Shown here in pieces: positions 1-7,853 of a stretch of DNA of 64,000 nucleotides. How positions within the stretch are numbered: the first letter of the stretch is position 1; each line of letters opens with the position of its first letter. The notes below the pieces were generated by a model. That model was not told the origin of the DNA. It did not search any database and was given only the letters and a program-made list of their open reading frames with translations. This DNA comes from Scalindua sp964584595 (GTDB lineage: Bacteria > Planctomycetota > Brocadiia > Brocadiales > Scalinduaceae). The translations under genes and the position numbers were made by a program. The stretch spans positions 1-64,000 of the forward strand of contig CAZPAM010000006.1 of NCBI GenBank assembly GCA_964584595.1. The letters are read 5' to 3'.

Positions 1-89
1 TATGTAAGTACATTCAAGCTACAGCAAAATTTTAGGATAATAAGCAATAATTGTCAAAATATTTTTGTTTTAATGGAGTTAGTTTATCA

Positions 90-650
90 TCAACCTTTAA
101 GTTTCTTCCACCACTCATTCGGATCTGAATTTTCTATGATTGAGAGTAGTTTTTTTGAAGATTCACACCTTAGTTTGTCTTTGGCTCTCTTAACCCAATC
201 AATTGCGTCTTCATAGCCTTGAACCTGATACTCTCTGGCCTGCATTGCGCATTCCAGTATGTCCGCATCTTCAGCGACTATGCTTTCCTTACTTTCCTGA
301 GTTGTCAACTCACTTAATGAATCCGCTATCTCATCTCCTATAGAACCTTTCAGGGGTTCTAACTGCTCCTGAGTTACTTTATCTCCAGCCTCTTCAAGAT
401 TTATGTATTTTTGTGCAATTTTATGAAGATCATTTGTTCTGGACTCATGCACATCATGAAACAGACACATCATAATCACTTTAGACGCATCAACATTTTC
501 TGATTTTGCCAATATATACCCCAGGATCGTACAACGAAAAGAGTGTTCTGCAACACTCTCGGGATCTTTATTCCCCAGCAACCACCATCCACTCCTGCGA
601 ACCTTCTTTAAATAACCTACTTCAAATAAAAATTGTGCTAATTCCTGCAT
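90..650 (-). CDS. HD-domain hydrolase, YfbR/HDDC2-like 5'-deoxynucleotidase
   Basis: A 186-residue HD-superfamily protein of the HD_3 (YfbR/HDDC2) type. Members are metal-dependent phosphohydrolases that remove phosphate from deoxynucleoside monophosphates. The metal-binding pattern is visible: H36 in AEHSFR, the HD pair H65-D66 in LFHDVHE and a distal acidic AEDAD around residues 126-130. The frame is open upstream to position 803, but I place the start at the ATG ending at 650 because it has an AGGAGG ribosome binding site at good spacing and the family starts near this point. The upstream extension would overlap hemB and is hydrophobic and unlike the family. It is transcribed divergently from hemB. 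The substrate is inferred from the family only. Confidence 0.85.
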   Translation of the reverse strand: MQELAQFLFEVGYLKKVRRSGWWLLGNKDPESVAEHSFRCTILGYILAKSENVDASKVIMMCLFHDVHESRTNDLHKIAQKYINLEEAGDKVTQEQLEPLKGSIGDEIADSLSELTTQESKESIVAEDADILECAMQAREYQVQGYEDAIDWVKRAKDKLRCESSKKLLSIIENSDPNEWWKKLKG

Positions 651-680
651 TGTATATACCTCCTGAATGAAATATATTAT

Positions 681-708
681 TTGACAAAATGGCAGTACAC
701 TATAAACT
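681..708 (+). promoter_or_regulatory. Possible sigma-70-type promoter for hemB
   Basis: A perfect TTGACA at 681-686 is followed after 16 bases by TAAACT at 703-708, about 45 bases before the hemB start. The -35 match is exact and the -10 is poor, so this is only a candidate. Confidence 0.35.
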
Positions 709-753
709 ATATATTCATTATTATAAAGATATGTTTTTATAAGGAACTTAATT

Positions 754-1746
754 ATGCAGTTTCCAAAGTACCGCCCACGCAGGTTAAGAAGTAATAAACT
801 CATACGTGATCTCGTTCGCGAGAATCATTTATCGGTAAAAGATCTCATTATGCCGCTGTTTGTGCGTCCCGGAAACGGTATTAAAAACGAAATATCTTCA
901 ATGCCCGGAAATTATCAGTTTTCCGTAGACACACTGGTAGAAGAGGTGAAAGAGCTTGCCTCTCTCGGCATCCCAGGCGTAATTTTATTCGGTATTCCCA
1001 GCACCAAAGATGAATTAGGCACAGAAGCATATGCGGATGATGGTATCATACAAAAGGCTGTCAGGGCTATTAAGGAAAACGTTTCTGATATACTGGTTAT
1101 AACGGATGTCTGCATGTGTGAATACACCAATCACGGGCACTGCGGCTTCATTAAAAAGGATGAAAAGAGTGGTGAACATTTAATCGACAATGACGAGACA
1201 CTTAAACTACTGACTAAAGAGGCCCTCTCACACGCAGAGGCCGGTGTTGATATGGTAGCCCCGAGTGACATGATGGATGGACGTGTAGGTGCGATCAGAG
1301 ACATTCTTGATGACAACGGTTACGACAATGTTCCCATAATGTCTTATGCGGCCAAATATGCTTCGGCATACTATGGCCCATTCAGAGATGCGGCCGAATC
1401 TCCACCAAGTTTCGGAGACAGGCGGACATATCAGATGGATACACCAAACTCGGAAGAAGCTATACGGGAAGTATCACTGGATATAGACGAGGGAGCAGAT
1501 ATTGTAATGGTAAAACCCGCACTCCCGTATCTGGACATAATCAGGCTTATAAAAGATCAGTTCGGATATCCTGTGGCTGCTTATAACGTGAGTGGTGAAT
1601 ATTCCATGGTAAAGGCCGCTCATGAAAAAGGATGGCTGGATGAGAAGGCTGTTGCTTTGGAAACATTGATGGGTATCAAAAGGGCAGGCGCAGACATCAT
1701 ACTCACTTACTGGGCAAAAGACGCCGCACGCTGGCTATCGTCGTAA
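754..1746 (+). CDS. hemB: Porphobilinogen synthase (delta-aminolevulinic acid dehydratase)
   Basis: Condenses two 5-aminolevulinate molecules to porphobilinogen, an early cytosolic step of tetrapyrrole (haem) synthesis. The 330-residue length is standard. The zinc-site cysteines are present in DVCMCEYTNHGHCG (C120, C122, C130), so this is the zinc-dependent class. The two active-site lysines lie at K201 (SYAAKYASAYYG) and K254 (MVKPALPYLD), the latter being the Schiff-base lysine by family alignment. The ATG at 754 is preceded by AAGGA. No other haem gene is adjacent; it stands alone between the divergent HD hydrolase and the convergent kinase. Confidence 0.97.
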   Translation: MQFPKYRPRRLRSNKLIRDLVRENHLSVKDLIMPLFVRPGNGIKNEISSMPGNYQFSVDTLVEEVKELASLGIPGVILFGIPSTKDELGTEAYADDGIIQKAVRAIKENVSDILVITDVCMCEYTNHGHCGFIKKDEKSGEHLIDNDETLKLLTKEALSHAEAGVDMVAPSDMMDGRVGAIRDILDDNGYDNVPIMSYAAKYASAYYGPFRDAAESPPSFGDRRTYQMDTPNSEEAIREVSLDIDEGADIVMVKPALPYLDIIRLIKDQFGYPVAAYNVSGEYSMVKAAHEKGWLDEKAVALETLMGIKRAGADIILTYWAKDAARWLSS

Positions 1747-1761
1747 CAACTCTTTAAGGAT

Positions 1762-3696
1762 TTATTCATTAACTGTATCTTGTGATTCTATCACCAATGC
1801 TTCTTTTATGTGCTCAGATAATATCGAGAAGTCAATAGGTTTACCAACAATAAAATCTACTTCCATATTTTCATTTTTTAGCATATCTGCCCACCCGGTT
1901 ATCAAACCTATCTTTGGCTTTCTATCAAGTGATTCAATTGCTTTAATCATATCCCAACCAGAGATTTCCGGCATACCTAAATCACAGAGAAGCAGGTCAC
2001 AACTTTCCTTTTCTAACAGCTTAATGGCCTCAGCACCACTTTCAACACTTTCAACGTTATAACCCTGTCTATTCAAAAACATATACAGTATATCGCTTAT
2101 CTCCTTCACATCATCCACCACCAGGATTCGATAATTATTGGCCTTTACATTAATATTATTTACGGGTTCAAGTGATGCTTCTGCATGTTTCGTTTCTGTC
2201 GCAACAGGTAATCTAATTATAAAAATAGAACCCTTTCCAATCTGGCTTTCTATGTCTATATTGCCTCCATGCTTCCCTATAATGCCGTATACAACACTCA
2301 TACCCAATCCGCTACCTTCAACACCCTTGGTAGAATAAAATGGGTCAAATATCTTCATCTGGACATCCTTAGACATACCACTGCCGTTGTCGGAAATACT
2401 CGTACAGACAGTATGATCTTCATTCCACGTTCTAAAGGAGATTCGGCCGCCTCCAGGCATTGCATCAAGGGAGTTATTTATCATGTTTGTTATTATTTCT
2501 CTTAACTCTGAAGGTTTTCCCAATACATCTGATACTGAATTCAGGCCTTCGATGTCAAGATTATAAGTCACGCCTCTGGCTTGGGCTAAATCTTTCCATT
2601 TGGGTTTTGAAAAATCAACTGCCTGTTCTACTATTTCCAGCATATTAACTGACACAAACTTAGACGTACCCTTCTCCATCCTGGTAAATTCACTCATCCT
2701 ACGCACAGTTTCTGTGCCGTCCTTTACAGCCCTACATATTGTACGAAGCCCATCCAATAATTCTTCATTACCATCACAGTTACTTTGCATTAACTGTGCA
2801 TGACCCTGGATAATCGCAAGCGCATTATTAAAGTCGTGAGCAATTCCAGCCACCATTACGCCCATAGCCTTTAATTTCTCAGACTGTAACATTCTTTTCT
2901 CAACCTGTTTATGCTTGGTGATGTCTATAATCATCCCATATAATATGTCCCCATCGAGAGTCCCACTTAGGATTACGTTTATGGGTTCCCCCGCCTTTGT
3001 AACTGTCTCCATCTCGAAGTTATTAACACTTCCAGTCTCCTTAAGTCTTTCCATCAAAACATTCCATTCTTTCTTACCTTTATCGCTCTGCAGCACATGA
3101 TCCAACTTCATTTCTTCTGGTGATTCATATCCGAACATCCTTGACAATGATCTGTTTGCATAAAGAATGTCACCTTTGAAATTAGCCTTGTATACTCCGA
3201 TAAAAGCGTTATCCACAAGGTGCCGATATTTTCTTTCTGATTCTTCCAGTGCATTGTTGGCTTGAGCTAATTTCTTCTCACTTTGCAACTCCTCAAATAC
3301 CCATTTTATCACCGAAGGTAAAAGTTCAAAGAATTCACCCTCTTTCACTATATAGTCTTTGGCACCGGTCTTCATCATCTCTACTGCTACCTTCTCATCT
3401 CCATGCCCAGTCATTATAATAAACGGAATTTCAATCTTTCGCTCCTTAAGGGTGCCGATAATCTGCTTTGCTGACATATCCGGCAACCTGTAATCCAACA
3501 GCATAAGATCGACAGGGTTGTTAACAACTCTGCCAACTGCCTGCGCACCATTATGGGCAATCTCCACATCAAAACCTGTGCTCTTCAGGCTCTTCTTAAT
3601 CAGGAGAGACAAGCCTTCATCATCTTCTACAATAAGAATAGAACAAGGCTTGTTTGACTCATCCTCTACACCACTGTTTTGATCTTTTTCTGACAT
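1762..3696 (-). CDS. Hybrid sensor histidine kinase (REC-PAS-HisKA-HATPase-REC)
   Basis: A soluble 644-residue hybrid kinase with no membrane segment. Domains in order: receiver at about 18-135 with phosphoacceptor D68 (LMLLD) and K118 (IVKEG); a coiled linker; PAS at about 153-262; HisKA with H287 in AGIAHDFNNAL, the NtrB-like HDFNN form; HATPase with N-box NNSLDAMPGG and G-boxes DNGSG and GLGMSV; and a C-terminal receiver from about 522 with the acidic pair VVDD and phosphoacceptor in LLLCDLGMPE. It follows the receiver gene at 3701 by only four bases and begins with almost the same N-terminal peptide (MSEKDQN), so its first receiver probably arose from the neighbouring tandem array. The signal sensed is unknown. 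Confidence 0.93.
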   Translation of the reverse strand: MSEKDQNSGVEDESNKPCSILIVEDDEGLSLLIKKSLKSTGFDVEIAHNGAQAVGRVVNNPVDLMLLDYRLPDMSAKQIIGTLKERKIEIPFIIMTGHGDEKVAVEMMKTGAKDYIVKEGEFFELLPSVIKWVFEELQSEKKLAQANNALEESERKYRHLVDNAFIGVYKANFKGDILYANRSLSRMFGYESPEEMKLDHVLQSDKGKKEWNVLMERLKETGSVNNFEMETVTKAGEPINVILSGTLDGDILYGMIIDITKHKQVEKRMLQSEKLKAMGVMVAGIAHDFNNALAIIQGHAQLMQSNCDGNEELLDGLRTICRAVKDGTETVRRMSEFTRMEKGTSKFVSVNMLEIVEQAVDFSKPKWKDLAQARGVTYNLDIEGLNSVSDVLGKPSELREIITNMINNSLDAMPGGGRISFRTWNEDHTVCTSISDNGSGMSKDVQMKIFDPFYSTKGVEGSGLGMSVVYGIIGKHGGNIDIESQIGKGSIFIIRLPVATETKHAEASLEPVNNINVKANNYRILVVDDVKEISDILYMFLNRQGYNVESVESGAEAIKLLEKESCDLLLCDLGMPEISGWDMIKAIESLDRKPKIGLITGWADMLKNENMEVDFIVGKPIDFSILSEHIKEALVIESQDTVNE

Positions 3697-3700
3697 TTAA

Positions 3701-4186
3701 CTATTTTATAATATTTAATACTGGCACTTTTACCACTTGAAGAAAGAGACCCAACTTCCTGACAGCATCAACAAACCTTTCGTACTCTACAGGTTTAGTA
3801 ACGTAAATACTACATCCAAGCGCATGACAGTTATTAACCTCCCGCGGATCGTCCGTGGTAGTAACCATGATAACAGGCATTTTAGATAGCTCAGGATCTT
3901 CCCTAATCTGCCGCAGGACTTCAAGCCCGTCGACCTTTGGCATTCGTATATCCAGAAGTAAAAGATAGGATTTACCTGATATCCGGTGAGGCCCTTCGCC
4001 CTTCAGTAATAAGAAGTCCAGGACTTCCTGTCCATCCTTGAAACGCAGAAAATCATTCTTGAAGCCCGCACGCTTCAAATTCTTTATAATCAGCGCAGCG
4101 TGCCCTTCATCATCTTCTGCAATAAGAATCGAACACGGTTCGTTTAATCCAGCTTCTACACCATTGTTTTGATCTTTTTCTGACAT
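3701..4186 (-). CDS. Rcp1-like single-domain response regulator (array copy 1)
   Basis: A 161-residue stand-alone receiver of the Rcp1 type, the longer CheY-like form best known as partner of bacterial phytochromes. It has the acidic pocket (ILIAEDDEG), a phosphoacceptor in LLLDIRMPK and the conserved lysine in YVTKPVEYE. It has no output domain, so it probably passes phosphate in a relay or acts by protein contact. It is one of three tandem paralogues and abuts the next gene upstream with no spacer. Its N-terminal MSEKDQNNGVE is nearly identical to those of its neighbours, a mark of recent duplication. Confidence 0.9.
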   Translation of the reverse strand: MSEKDQNNGVEAGLNEPCSILIAEDDEGHAALIIKNLKRAGFKNDFLRFKDGQEVLDFLLLKGEGPHRISGKSYLLLLDIRMPKVDGLEVLRQIREDPELSKMPVIMVTTTDDPREVNNCHALGCSIYVTKPVEYERFVDAVRKLGLFLQVVKVPVLNIIK

Positions 4187-4672
4187 TTAGCTTTTTATTC
4201 CATCTATCATGGGTACTCTTATTACTGTAAGGAAGAGCCCCAATTTCTTAATAGCTTCAGTGAATTTTTCGTAATCGACAGGCTTTGTAACGTAAACACT
4301 ACATCCCAGTTTGTGACAGTGATTAACTTCCAGCGGATCATCTGTGGTAGTAACCATGATCACCGGCATTTTAGATAGTTCAGGATCTTCCCTAATCTGA
4401 CCCAGGACTTCAATCCCATCTACCTTAGGCATTCGTATATCCAGCAGCAAAAGATAAGATTCACCTGATACCCTGTGAGGCCCTTCACCTTTCATAAATA
4501 AGAAGTCCAGGACTTCCTGTCCATCCTTGAAATGAAGTATATCATTCTTGAACCCTGCACGCTTCAAGTTCTTTATTATAAGCGCAGCGTGCCCTTCATT
4601 ATCTTCTGCAATAAGAATCGAACAAGGTTTGTTTGACCCAACCTCTACATCATTATTTTGATCTTTTTCCAT
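4187..4672 (-). CDS. Rcp1-like single-domain response regulator (array copy 2)
   Basis: The second tandem Rcp1-like receiver, with EDNEG in the acidic pocket, LLLDIRMPK around the phosphoacceptor and YVTKPVDYE around the lysine. The frame is open to 4693, but I chose the ATG ending at 4672 (MEKDQNND) because it matches the starts of the two downstream paralogues. No strong ribosome binding site decides between them. It lies between copies 1 and 3 with almost no spacer, so the three are probably co-transcribed with the downstream hybrid kinase. Confidence 0.87.
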   Translation of the reverse strand: MEKDQNNDVEVGSNKPCSILIAEDNEGHAALIIKNLKRAGFKNDILHFKDGQEVLDFLFMKGEGPHRVSGESYLLLLDIRMPKVDGIEVLGQIREDPELSKMPVIMVTTTDDPLEVNHCHKLGCSVYVTKPVDYEKFTEAIKKLGLFLTVIRVPMIDGIKS

Positions 4673-4679
4673 TAATTGA

Positions 4680-5159
4680 CTATTGTATCCCATCTAACGC
4701 AGGCACTTTCACTACTTTAAGAAATAATCCCAATTTCTTAACAGCATCAGTAAATTGTTCGTAATCGACAGGCTTAGTAATGTAAACATTACAGCCCAGG
4801 TTATGGCAATTTTCAATTTCCCGTGGGTCGTCTGTAGTAGTAACCATGATCACAGGCAACTTAGACAGTTCTGAATCCTCCTTGATCCGACGCAGGACCT
4901 CAACCCCATCAACCTTAGGCATTCGTATATCCAGCAATAATAGATAAGATTTACCTGATACCCGGTGAGGGCCTTCGCCATTGAAAAATAAGAAGTCCAG
5001 GACTTCCTGCCCATCTTTGAAATGTATAAAATTGTTCCTGAAACCTGCTCGCTTCAAGTTCTTTATAATAAGTGATGCATGTCCTTCATCATCTTCTGCG
5101 ATGATTATATTTAGTTCTTGTTGATAATCTTTTCTTCTCTCTTCATTTATTTCTGCCAT
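4680..5159 (-). CDS. Rcp1-like single-domain response regulator (array copy 3)
   Basis: The first gene of the tandem receiver array in transcription order. The receiver has IIAEDDEG, LLLDIRMPK and YITKPVDYE at the phosphorylation site. I take the ATG ending at 5159 as start because GGTGGGGG lies just upstream; an in-frame GTG at 5174 is an alternative. The N-terminal tail (MAEINEERRKDYQQ) differs from copies 1 and 2, making this the most divergent copy. About 120 bases separate it from the membrane kinase upstream, which may be its phosphodonor. Confidence 0.88.
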   Translation of the reverse strand: MAEINEERRKDYQQELNIIIAEDDEGHASLIIKNLKRAGFRNNFIHFKDGQEVLDFLFFNGEGPHRVSGKSYLLLLDIRMPKVDGVEVLRRIKEDSELSKLPVIMVTTTDDPREIENCHNLGCNVYITKPVDYEQFTDAVKKLGLFLKVVKVPALDGIQ

Positions 5160-5279
5160 TTGTGCCCCCACCACTTATCACTACTATAGAATCATTAATT
5201 AGTTTTATAATATACAAATTGCTATAACCATATTCAAGACTAATGATATTTTAGGTAGTCATAATCTCTCATCTTCTGT

Positions 5280-7220
5280 CTATCCAGGTAACGACACAAA
5301 AAACTTGCTCCCCTTTCCCTGTTCAGATTCTACCCATACATTCCCACCGTGACGGTCAAGTATCTTGCGAACAATGGTAAGACCCAATCCATCCCCAACC
5401 ACGCTATCACTGGGGTCAAGGCGGTGAAATATCTCAAAAACCTTATTCTGATGATTCTTTGCTATGCCTATTCCATTGTCTTCCAGGCAATATACAATAT
5501 GTCCGTTTTCACTTTTCCCTGAAACAGTGATTATACCTTCTCTCTCACTATCAAGGTATTTCAGGGCGTTGTCTAAAAGATTAGAAAAGACCTGATCAAT
5601 CTGTGCCTCATCACCACTGCACGATGGCAATTCTTCAATCTGACATTTTACATTCGCATTCTTTATTTTATATTCTTGTGTCACTAGAGCGTTGGATATG
5701 AGTTTGTTCATATCCAGTTGTTTGATGTCAAGTCTCACACGACCCATACGTGAAATGCGCAAAAGCCCCGAAAGCAATGTGTCCATCTTGGCTGAGCTTG
5801 CAAGGATAAATTTGAGTGCATCAGGAATATCTTCTTCAAGAGTTTCGGTAAGCTTTTCTTTTAGATCAGAAGATGTACTGTTCTCATTTAGCTTTTGGCG
5901 TACCTTATCTATATCTTTCACTAATTCTCTGCTGAAACCCTGTATATTTAACAGCGGAGACCGCAAGTCGTGTGAAGTCACATATATAATCTGCTCCATC
6001 TCCTTATTCTTATACATCAGCTCATCAAGCATGCGTTTTATCTCTTGTGTTTTCTCTTCAACCTTTTCCTCCAGATTATGTGCATAATCCTCAATCTGTT
6101 TCTTTGATTCTTCCAGTTGAGAAGTCATATCATTAAAAGAAGTGGCAAGCAAACCGATCTCATCCATTGACCTTGTTGGTATTTTAAAACCAAGATCCCC
6201 GCTTGCTATCTTCCTTGTTCCTTCTACCAGTTTTTGAATCGGCCTTGTTACTCTTTTAGATAGAAGGATTGCAATCGTTATAACGACTATAGCGCTTACG
6301 CATCCCATGATCATAGTAAAAACTCTTAAACGCGCAATTGGAGCAAAGACCTCTTTTTTATCTATTTTTGTCACCAGTCCCCAATCCATATCAGATATAT
6401 ATTGATAAGCGGCCACGACATCGATATTCCTGTAATCAGGAGCTATAATTGCTCCGCTATTTCCTTTCAGCGCTAATCTCATAGGCTCTGCTCCGGAAGA
6501 ATCCAAAGGCACGGATCTGCTAAGCGGCATGTCGGAAGCATACTTCAGAGTTGTTAAGAATACGACACTATCCCCTCTCCTCACACCTAACAAAGCCTCT
6601 CCAGTCTCCCCCATCCCGGCTCGCTTGGTCGTAATCTCATCCAGGATAGCAATGTCGTAGGCATTGATAATAACACCAATTGTCTCATTCTTCTGTCTGC
6701 TGGTAAGAGGTGAGGAAATGAATATGCAGTTTTCATTAAGATAAGGAATATTATAAGACTTACCGGTATACGTCTCTCCGTAGTTTTTGCTTACGCAACT
6801 CATAAATATATTCTCTTTAGACATATCCTTTCCAGCCCACAAATCATTGGTGGAGGCTACAACAATACCGTCAATATCCAAAACGGCTATTGCCGTTATA
6901 TGAGAGTCTAAGGTTTTTTTGTTCGCCTTGAGATGTTTATTCAGGTCAGAGACAAGATAGCTCTGTATCCCTCTGCTGGAGATTATCTCCAAACTGTCTC
7001 TTATAAAACCATCAGAACTGAAATCAACAACTCGTCCCCTTTTCCCATCCAGAAAGGACAATGTATGAATTTTTTTTGATTCTGCAACAGCCGTCAGCCA
7101 GTCCAGTGTCTGCCGCTCAATTGTACTCCTGGCGTTGAAGTAGTATAGCGTTGTGATTATGGAAATTGGTATCAGTGAAATGCTGAGTGCAAATATGAGT
7201 AATTTGGACTTTATTGACAT
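5280..7220 (-). CDS. Membrane sensor histidine kinase (Cache-HAMP-HisKA-HATPase)
   Basis: A 646-residue inner-membrane kinase. An N-terminal membrane helix (about 6-26) is followed by a periplasmic Cache/PDC-like region of about 240 residues, a second helix near 275-300, a HAMP linker (VTRPIQKLVEG), a coiled coil, HisKA with the phosphoacceptor in TSHDLRSPL and HATPase with N-box SNLLDNALKY, DNGIGI and GDGLGLTIV. The HisKA form resembles phytochrome-type kinases, which pair with Rcp1-like receivers, and the next three genes are such receivers. The start is set at the ATG ending at 7220; a TTG two codons upstream is less likely. There is no output receiver, so it probably phosphorylates a neighbour. 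The ligand is unknown. Confidence 0.92.
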   Translation of the reverse strand: MSIKSKLLIFALSISLIPISIITTLYYFNARSTIERQTLDWLTAVAESKKIHTLSFLDGKRGRVVDFSSDGFIRDSLEIISSRGIQSYLVSDLNKHLKANKKTLDSHITAIAVLDIDGIVVASTNDLWAGKDMSKENIFMSCVSKNYGETYTGKSYNIPYLNENCIFISSPLTSRQKNETIGVIINAYDIAILDEITTKRAGMGETGEALLGVRRGDSVVFLTTLKYASDMPLSRSVPLDSSGAEPMRLALKGNSGAIIAPDYRNIDVVAAYQYISDMDWGLVTKIDKKEVFAPIARLRVFTMIMGCVSAIVVITIAILLSKRVTRPIQKLVEGTRKIASGDLGFKIPTRSMDEIGLLATSFNDMTSQLEESKKQIEDYAHNLEEKVEEKTQEIKRMLDELMYKNKEMEQIIYVTSHDLRSPLLNIQGFSRELVKDIDKVRQKLNENSTSSDLKEKLTETLEEDIPDALKFILASSAKMDTLLSGLLRISRMGRVRLDIKQLDMNKLISNALVTQEYKIKNANVKCQIEELPSCSGDEAQIDQVFSNLLDNALKYLDSEREGIITVSGKSENGHIVYCLEDNGIGIAKNHQNKVFEIFHRLDPSDSVVGDGLGLTIVRKILDRHGGNVWVESEQGKGSKFFVSLPG

Positions 7221-7376
7221 GGGCAAAGACTACTTTGTTAAAGTTTATGCCGATTCATATCAACCCCGAACCGTGATAATTGCCTTTAGAGTCTGCAACA
7301 AAATATAATAAATTATAAAAATCTATCAAGTACAAATCCAGACGCATTAATTACCCTTCAAGCCTCTAACTATTAA

Positions 7377-7814
7377 TTAATCCTGTCCGGGCAACGTACT
7401 TGACATAAACCAATTACTCATTAACAACTCCATCTTCTCAATAAATTCATCATAAGAGGCCGGCTTTGTAACATAGTCGTCAGCACCGTTTCTATACGCT
7501 TCTGAAATAGTTTCTTGATCGGAGTTTGTTGATAAAATAACTACTTTGATCGAATGATACTCTGGATTTCCCTTTAGAAATTTGAGAATATCCATCCCAT
7601 TAACTTTTGGCAAATTAAGGTCTAATATAACTAAACCAATTTGAGTGTGTTTTACATTGCCAGACGAACCTGTGTGCTGAAAGTAATCTACGGCATCCTG
7701 TCCATCTTTCATCAGGATGACATCATTTTCAACGTCTTCTATATCGAATGTGTCAAGAATTAACTCCGCATGATCCGGATCATCTTCAATTAATAGTATC
7801 TTTTTTGCACTCAA
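7377..7814 (-). CDS. Rcp1-like single-domain response regulator
   Basis: A 145-residue receiver with IEDDPDHAE, phosphoacceptor in VILDLNLPK and lysine in YVTKPASYDE. It has no output domain. The start is a TTG ending at 7814 preceded by AAGGA at eight bases, which makes it convincing despite the rare codon. It lies 39 bases downstream of the 925-residue kinase, the probable phosphodonor. It is closer to the receiver at 11492-12004 (shared DLNLP and ETISEAY) than to the triple array at 3.7-5.2 kb. Confidence 0.88.
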   Translation of the reverse strand: MSAKKILLIEDDPDHAELILDTFDIEDVENDVILMKDGQDAVDYFQHTGSSGNVKHTQIGLVILDLNLPKVNGMDILKFLKGNPEYHSIKVVILSTNSDQETISEAYRNGADDYVTKPASYDEFIEKMELLMSNWFMSSTLPGQD

Positions 7815-7853
7815 CGATATATTCCTTATAACAATCAGTTTAAACTCTGTGAA

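Noticed and set aside
651..803. N-terminal extension of the HD hydrolase
   Set aside because: The extension is hydrophobic, overlaps hemB and lacks a ribosome binding site, while AGGAGG lies in front of the ATG ending at 650.
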